NCBI GenBank assembly: GCA_024195265.1
Contig: JAJLRJ010000005.1
Coordinates: 41,464,780-41,528,779, forward strand
DNA length: 64,000 nt
Source: Dendrophyllia cribrosa
Lineage: Eukaryota; Cnidaria; Anthozoa; Scleractinia; Dendrophylliidae
Direction of reading: 5' to 3'
In this document: piece by piece, positions 54,601 through 63,600 of the stretch
Position numbering within the stretch: the first letter of the stretch is position 1
How the letters are laid out: each line of letters opens with the position of its first letter
The notes under the pieces: generated by a model
Database searches by the model: none
Seen by the model: only the letters and a program-made list of their open reading frames with translations
Told to the model about the DNA's origin: nothing
Made by a program: the position numbers and the translations under genes

Positions 54601-57600
54601 ACTGCGATCCATTATCTTCTGCAGTCCTTAAAAGGGCATAATTTGAACACGTTGGAGCACACTTCGCTCCAAAGATGTGGCGCAGATACTGGTAGACTTC
54701 AGTTTCAGACTCGGGTGATTGACGCCACAGAAAGCGGATGGCAATTTGGTCCTCTGGTGGGACGCCAACTTGGTTGAACATTGCTTCTATGTCTCCAGAA
54801 ATTGCAATCCTTTCTTCTCTGAATCGCATGAAGATTCCAACAAGATTGTTCAGCGGGTCAGGGCCGCTTAGAAGGTGACTGTTCAATGATGAGCCTTGAT
54901 ACTTAGCAGCGGCATCACATACTCGTCTAACCTTTCCCGGTTTACTAGGATTGAAGACCGGGTGATGCGCTTAACCGGTTCAGTGTCTTCCTCTTCAATT
55001 ACTTTCTTGATGTACCCCTTTTCCAGATCTGTGTCAATGGTTTTCTTGTAGGCTTTAGTCAACTCAGGATCACGTTAAAGTCTCTTCTCGAGAAGGTTGA
55101 GGCGATGAACTGCAACAATGCGATTGTCAGTAAGTTGGATGTTCTGATCCTTCCAAAGCAGCGGAACCTCATAACGACCGTCTATCTTTTGTGTTCGTTC
55201 ATTCAGGAACTTCATGACCCTTCCATCTTCAACCGAACGCAGGGCATCACAGTCATAGCGGCAGCCAAAGTTCTCAGTTCGCCACCACGTTTTTACTGTT
55301 TCATGGAATGCTTCATCTGGGATTGCAACATGAACTTTGTAAACAGATTCACCATCTTGAATATAACCAGGTAGGCGACCAGTAACAGTCCATCCAATCT
55401 GAGTGCGAATTCCAACAGGAGAACCCAAGGGTCCACATCGGGTTTCAAGTGGTACGATAAGCTCTGGGACATCACTACCAAATAGTAGAGTGGCTTCAGT
55501 TCCAGAAACGTCAGTCAACTCTAAATCTGTAAGGTGTGGCCATTTCTCTTGTAACTCTCTGAGTTTCAATCGTCTCTCTGGCACATTCAGGCGATCAACA
55601 ACCAGTACTCTATTCACTTCAAATTGCGTACCAAAGTCATTCAATGGGCTGACTTGTATATCAACGTGCTTTAAGCTAGCAGTTTTGACGTTTTCTGAAT
55701 TCCATTTAACAAAACACTTTCCACAGGGCCATCCAAACCAAGGGTTTTAGCAACATCTGCCGACAACAAACTGCAGGTGCTTCCTGTGTCTAACATTGCA
55801 TACGTGTTGAATATCCCTTGGGTCCATGCAGGGTAACAGGGACCACTTGTAATAAGACAGAGTCACTACCGCTTTTATGAGATGTACTAGAATTTTCAGT
55901 AGATGAGGTAACTGCTCCTTGTTCAGTTTGGTTAGTTGCTGCTGCCGTGTCGACGTTTCCCTCGGGAGGCTCATTCCTTAAGGAGTGCAATAACGCATTG
56001 TGAGGTCGTGTACACCCATTAACATCACACTGTTTCAAGTTCCGACAACTGGTGACCCAATGGTCAGATCGGAGGCAACAAAAACACAGCTTATGCTCTT
56101 GGACTTTCTTGAGGCCTTCCTGGACACTCAAAGCCTTAAACTTGGGACAAGCTGGCAAGTTATGCTGTTGTCCATCCCCCATGAGGCAAAGTTTTGTTTG
56201 CTTGTTACGATGCGAAAAGTTACCAAAGCTGTGCCTTTCATTAGATCCTCCCTGGCGACCTCTGTTCTTGAATGGATGTAATGGGAACTTGAAGTTTGAT
56301 GTCCTCACATAGCAATCATCGTAAATGTCTGCCTGGCCTTTTAGCCAGTTGCAGAAGTCCTCCAGACTTGGTCGCTGTAGATTGATGGCTCTGACATGGT
56401 CGTTCTGGGGACAGTTTAAATTTATCCACTGTGAGGGAAATATTAGCTTCTGCTGCCAGGTCACTTTCATATCCAAACCTCTTAAAGGTCCACACAGTGG
56501 TCGAAACAGCATCTGTTAAGCTCCCCACTTCCTGTAGTTTGTCATTCTGTAGTCGCGGTGTTCTTCTCAATCTATCAAGCATAACTTTAACAACAAGGGA
56601 AGGTTTTCCAAATCTGGCTTCCAATTCTTTCAGTGCTTCATAGTAAGAATCCTCACTGTAACCATACCCTTCAATTGCAGACTTTGCTCTATCAACCACA
56701 GAGTTCTGTAGGTGTTGCATCTTTCCATTTAAAGAGAGAGCGGCATCATAAACAACTGATTTAAACATTGACGACCAGTCAGACCAATACAAGGGATCAC
56801 CATCAAATTTGTTATCTGTAACTTAGGGAGATTATCACGAGCATAATAGCCATGAATCCCATGTTTTCGTTCAGCACTTGAAGCAACAACAGGTTGTGCC
56901 CCTTTTGGTAAATCTCCAATCCAAGACTGATAAATAGTTGGTGCTTTTTTGAGCTTTGACAAACTCTGAGGAACCGTGAACGAAACACTTGACTTTGGTT
57001 GCTGAAACAATGGCGGTGACTTAACAGTACACGTGGTATTGATAGTTGGCAACACAGTTCCACAGCTAGTTTGTACATTTTCCATAAACCCAGGGAGTGG
57101 TTGGGAAACCAAAGGTTTATCAGCAGTGGAAGGTGGGATTACTTCCAACGAATCATCTTCAAAATCACGTAGCCGATTAGATAACGACTCAGGGTCATTA
57201 TAATGTACAACGTTTCGTACCTGCTCAAGGCCTTTCACTTCGGCTGCAAGACGTGCAGCCTCGTCTTTCGTTTCTTGGGTCTTTCTCCTTTCTTCAGCTT
57301 CGAATTGGATTCTCTCAGCCTCATTCTGTGCTTGTTCGATTTTTTGTTTTAGCTCCAACAGTTTCTCAAATTCCTGCTTTCGTCGCTGTTCTTCCATAGC
57401 TAGCTGTTTAGCCTTCATTTCTGCCGACGCCATCTTGGCGCGAATTTCAGCTTCTTGTATTAAAGTGCGAACTTGTGGACAATTTACTCAGCTTCACCGA
57501 GCTTAATCCGCCAGAACTCTCGTCTGACCTTTGCTCCAAATGTGCTTCAGCTTCCAATTTCGCATCCTAGACTCTTTCAAGCTCTTCTTCGTACCAGTTG

Positions 57601-60600
57601 AGAGCGCTTTCATGCTCGTTCTAGGAACATAGCCACCAGTCGATCGTTTAAATCCTGTGCTTCTTTGAGCGATTCTTCAAGAACACGTAACCACGAATAA
57701 TTGCCTTTCTTTCATGTTGCTCCATTACACATTGCAATTTCTTTAAAGTGTTCGTAATTCTTCGCTTCACCACAGCTCTTTTCTTTTTCAAGGTTGCAAT
57801 TGCTGATCGATTGGCTTCTTCCTCGCCACCATCGCTGTCATCGGCCATGATTCGTTTGTTTGATTCGCTTGATCCGGCTCGACAAGGACCAGAAAAAATT
57901 GTTCCCGCCACCAAAGAACCAATTCTGTAATTTTGAACCAAACCATACGTTCGTTTACAAACCAAAAACCATGCGGTCACATCCGGGAATATACAAAACA
58001 AAGGTAAAGGCGACTTAGCACGTCATGTACACATCACTCTAATGTCGCATAAACGAAATAAACCAAAAAATATAAACAAATGAAACAAAATAAACAATGT
58101 CAATGTTTATCGTTCAAATCTGGTCTGCGGCTGGAACAGTGTAGACATAGCCTTAATGACTGGTTCCGAGGGAAACAGCATGCCACCTTTTGTCACGGTC
58201 TGATTACGTGCGCTAGCGGACAACAGTGAAATGTTACCCTCTGGCGTCAAAATTGTTACCCATTTTCGCAAATGTTGCCGGCTTAGAACAATTGGGCGGG
58301 AAACAGTTTGTTTGTTAGCCGTCATGTGACCATGAATCAACCAATCAACGCGCGCGTTGTATTGAGAAAAACTCCAGCTAGCTATATAACAATGTGATGT
58401 GAAGAATGTTTGAAAGAGTCATAATGAAACATGTAAACCATGATGATTACATTTTTAAGTACATCGTAAACCATAATAGCCACGGTTACACAAAGCACTT
58501 TTTAGTAGTAAAAGTAGGCTTACCTTGGTAAAATACATTTACATGGGCTATGCATTTACTTTGGCAAACTCAGTTACACGTATGGAGGCTTTTTTCACGT
58601 CAATGATTTTACCACGTGCGTGTTTAAAACGGATTAATTCAAACGACATCACGCGTGCGGTTATCAACAGTCGCTGTCAGAACACGAGCTTTCATTGGTT
58701 GGTTTACCTGGAAAAACGAATCGACCCTACTATCCATGTAGGCTTATACCTAGGAAAAATTCATTAACTTGCAAAAAAAGGAGAAATCCACCAGTATTTT
58801 CCCAATTCGGATCGAACAAGCTAGTTCAATAACACATATTATATTCTTGAACAACGTAGAGTTGTTGAATTGAATTAGTCGACTATGACGTTTTTAGTTT
58901 TTTAATTAACCGTCTCACAAGATATTTTACGAATCATAATTTCGATTTGATTACTCCTTTTGTTTTAAGACTGGTGGCTTCTCACTCACTTATTCTGATT
59001 CCATTATACAGATGACTGGTTCCACCTTGGGAGCTGCAGTGGCGGTTCCTAAAGATAAAGAGTTGTATGCTGGAACAAGAACTCAGATCACAGCTGCTGA
59101 CCAGGTATATCGCAGGGACTGCTAGTGTAAAGCGATTAACGTGGCTCCTAGAGTTTTAACAAAAGCACCTACACTAACTATTTTGATTTACAAAAAAACC
59201 TAATTTTGTTGTCTTGAAATTTCGGTTCATGAGATTTACCAGTAAGGATGCCAACAATATGCTTAATTGTCAGTTGCCGCTTTCTTGGTAGAGGCCATTG
59301 CTACGGCATCAGGGTTTCTAAAGAATGTCATTTTCTATTTTGTGAATGCATAACATGAAACAGTCTTTTTTAGACAATGAACTTAACATGTGTTATATAG
59401 GACGGCAAAGAAGGTGGAGTGAAGACAGATATGATGGAAGAAAGACCAGGGCCTTCTACTGTGCTTGATGTGACAGAGCAAGGACAAGCGGATGGTGATG
59501 GCAGTAATGAATGCAAAATACCCATGATAGTATTCACAGCACCAAATCAGGAAGAAAGTACCCCACCTGTAGGAGAGGCGACTGATGATGAGTGCGATTA
59601 TGACTGTGAGTCGTTTGATCCATCTGATCTGATGTCATTTGCCTGGCAAATAGCACGAGGCATGGTAAGGAAAATTGTATTTTGTATTCGCTCCTCCAGA
59701 AACCGTGGGAAGCTTTTACCACTGAGATTTCTGGGAACGTTTGGATGCCTAATATGAGCTATCATTGGTTAATGGTTGCCTTTGGAAAGCATCAACCTAT
59801 CGAAACTAACGCTGGTTACCCAAACGATCCCAGAAAGCCTAATGCTGAACGCTGGTACTCAGTCTACCTGACGTTTAAACGATGTTTAACAAAACCGCAG
59901 CCAATCGTAATATTAAACTTTATTCACTGTGAAATTGTCCAGAAGACATAAAGCAAAGACTAGAAAAAACATAGCCTGTGAACAGGCTTCTTTTTGGGGA
60001 ATTGGGTTAGGTTAAAATCGGCGAGCGAAGCGAGCTGAGAGCGGACTGGGGAAGAGGGAAGGGGCGGCGAAGCTGTGGACTCGCCTTTGATGCCGCCGTT
60101 CCATGATACCAGAGTCTGGTGTCATGAGCTGATTGGTCAGATCACTTGTTGACAGGTATGCGGTGATTGACGACACATGTTGACATCTCAAATGCCTGAC
60201 GCCCTAAATTTGCATAATTATTCCATTTGCTGGCTCAAATGATATAAAACAAACATGGCGACTCGTCGCATGCAATTTTCAGATCTCGATTTTGAGAAAG
60301 CTTTGAGCGATTCGTTGTGAAATTTTTCGCATATACCGAAGAGCAAAAGCTGTGTCTAAAGTCTGTGGCAAAAAAGCAAGATGTTTTCGGAATTTTTCCG
60401 ACTGGATTTAAAAAAAAGCAACCATGCTGCAGATTATCTGTTGTTTGCCAAATCAAACTATCCTAGCTCCACTGAGACACACTACTTAACTACAGAACTT
60501 ATTAAGGAGCTAAAAATTATTGCAATAATACTTGATTTAGACAATGGCTTTTTGAGACTCGGATTTAAGATGCCTATTAATTACCGTGTTGCTGGAAACA

Positions 60601-63600
60601 CTATAATCCGCCGAGATCAAAAGGTCCATAACTGTGATCTAAAGGCGCAATTCTCTCTGAAGTCTTACTGGGAAAGCTTTATACTTTAGGCTTTTTAAAT
60701 ACTTTTTTGCGAAGAGTGGGATCGTGTTTAGCCTGTCTATTTTTATACTACTACCGATGCATTTAACCGAATAAAAACATGACAACTTGTTGACATATTA
60801 ATTAACTTGTTGACAATATAATAACAGGATAATTACTTGGGGGCGGAAAGGCGGCATCAAAGGCGAGTCCACAGGCTTCGCCGCCTCTTCCCTCTTCCCC
60901 AGTCCTCGCTTGGCTCGCCGATTTTAACCTAACCCAATAGGCCATTTGCGCGATGACGTCGTATGACTACAACTACCAGAATCCTTCAGTTCTTTGTTTT
61001 GTAGTGCAAATTAGGGCTATTGTTATTTAAACCGCACTGGGATTACAAAATTTTAATAAGAAAGGAGAAACGAAATGAATTCTGGTAGTTGTAGTTAAAT
61101 GACGCCATCGTGCAAATGGCCTATTCCCCAAAAAGAAGCCTGATCACAGGCTAGAAAAAAACAGTAGTGACCAACTTAAAAGCAGAGGTGGAGGTCCATT
61201 AATTGTCTTAACCGCGGTCTAATAATTTTGATGAAATACTCAAGTCTTTCGTTATCAAGCAATTTATCATCCTTTGGTAACGACAATTTCCTTGAATTTA
61301 ATCATTAACAGAGTTACCTCTCCGAGAAAGGTCTTGTGCACAGGGATCTGGCTGCAAGAAACATTCTCGTGGGACACGGTAAAAAACTCAAGATTGCAGA
61401 CTTCGGTTTGATGCGAGAAGTGTATCATGAGATATACGAAGTCAAAACGCAGAAGAAACTGCCTATCAAGTGGATGGCCCCTGAGTCAATTTATGAACAG
61501 ATTTTTACTTTCAAGAGTGATGTGTGAGTATTTCAAGCACGCACTCCATGAATTCAATTGGCTGCGATTTTACGCCAAAAACACACAAAGACCTTCTCTA
61601 CGCACATGAATACTTGCCAACGAACAGACTGTGTCGTTATGTTTTAACATGAAATGTGCGTTTAACATAAAGAATTTGTAAAAGAGAGCGTTAAAGCCGC
61701 GACGGGTATTTGTCTGTCCTACGCACTTTTTAAAGTCCAATTTTCAACAAAATGAAGCTGCATGTAAGCTTTTTCTAGCTTACTGTATTTTCTCGGTTGA
61801 ATGGCGGCACCGAAAAAAGGCCGGGTTAAAAACGGGCGAGTCCGCGAGGTCGAGTATTATTATTTAAATGTCCGAGTCCGGTGTTAATTCAAGAAAATAC
61901 GGTACATCATTTATTCATTAATGTATTTGTTCCCAATACGTTTTTGAGTTTCTTTGTTGATTTTTTTTAGCTGGTCATGCGGAGTCGTCATGTGGGAAAT
62001 TGCAACTCTCGGTAATTTGGTGTTTTGTTGTTGTTTATATTAGTATTGCATCCGCTCCTACAACTGAACAATGTACACGAATTGGAGTTTCCCATTCCCT
62101 TGAGTTAGTCCTTCAACAGAATAATCTGAATTAGTGAATTACACAATCAGATTAGTGCTTCACTTAGCTTTGTGCAGTGCATTGTTCCCATTTGAAACGA
62201 ACTGCTGTAATTTATTAATTGATAGGCCTGGGAGGAAGTCTACTATATGCAGGCCGCTTACCTTCTGAACAAGGCAAGAAGTCCTCAAGAAATGACATCG
62301 GATTGGGTTTATTTTGGTTTTATCCATTGCTATGCACTCATTTTTGGCAAAGCGTCACGTTCTAATTATAAAATGTATCGCTTCGTTGCAGGTGGCGCGC
62401 CATACCCACTGCTTAGCAACACAGAGATCATGAGTCTCCTCAAGACGGAATATCGAATGGCTAAACCTGACTTGTGCTCGGATAACTTGTAAGTTGGTGG
62501 CTATTAAGGAGGTTTAGTGTTCTCTGTCACAGTTTATTTAATTACCACGTAATGGATGATTCAGTGCTGTAAGTCACAACCATCATGACTCAATGAAAGC
62601 AATGATTAATATGAAAAAATCAAAGTGTGCGTAAAAACTTACCTTCCTAAGCCTTTGACAACGCATTGTATATACACCTTTTAAAATTGGCGTATGAAAT
62701 GAATGACAATATTTTTTAAGCCGGAGAAACATATTACGAGCACTTAACAAAATATGACAGACGCACTGATAAGTTAAATCTGTAAATAAAGCAATGCTTT
62801 TTTTCTTTCTTTTTTAATTTTCAATTCTCTCGACTATTCCTATGTCTTAATTCTCACCAAACAAACAAAACAAAAGAGATAACATGTAACCATGGCAACA
62901 TGGAAGCAAAAACAAACTAAGGGTTGTTTCGTGACAGTAGACAAAAGTGGAATCCGAAACGGAATCGGAAAAACGAAAACAATTATCGTGTAGTGGAAGT
63001 CACTAGATCGTAAAGGTGATGTTACACGAGGTATTTTTTTCCAGCGACTTAGACCATTGCGAGACAAGATGCAGAATACTTTAGCTTGTTACACGCATGC
63101 AACTCATCTCGCAATGCTTCGCTGGTATGTTTAACTTTTTCTGCTTCTTGTAACGCAATTCAGTTTTCGTTGCGAGACAAGTTGCGAACAGGGGTGTTAC
63201 CCGACCAATTGTATTTGATGCTTGTTTGGCAACAGCTCTCGTGAGCGCTGCCTTGCAAGTTGCAAGAAAAAAAATTGCTGCGAGTGACAACTCCTCAAGC
63301 GACGTTATTAGAAGATAAAGAAGACCCTTTCAATTCCGATTCTGTCAGGCTGACGTTGTTTATTTCCACTAGAACGTATGGCTTCTCGCGTTTCCAACTC
63401 CGACTCCAATTCCGATTTTGTCGGTAGTACAAACCAGCCCTAACAGTAACGAAGAAACAATCAATCAATCAATCAATCAATCACTCCTTAATATAAAAAT
63501 ATAATACAAATAGAATAAAAATAGAATAAAGGCATGCGCAAAGACATGAACAGTGTTCTATGTAGGGTAGAATGTAACAGTGAGAGCAACTTCGATTACT

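Larger units (their letters stand above)
51735..58138 (-). mobile_element. BEL/Pao LTR retrotransposon, full length, coding broken
   Basis: It lies on the minus strand between 5-bp GTGTA duplications (51730-51734 and 58139-58143). LTRs begin TG and end CA on each strand view. A tRNA-type primer site is next to the 5' LTR and a purine tract next to the 3' LTR. In order of transcription come Gag, CCHC knuckle, aspartic protease, RT with YMDD, RNase H and integrase, which is the BEL/Pao order. Frameshifts and stops break the polyprotein, so this copy is not autonomous. The two LTRs are nearly identical except one indel of about 36 bp, so the insertion is recent. Gene A lacks it. Confidence 0.93.

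Noticed and set aside
52702..56519. Plus-strand ORFs across the BEL/Pao element
   Set aside because: They are antisense shadows of the minus-strand integrase, RT and Gag frames.
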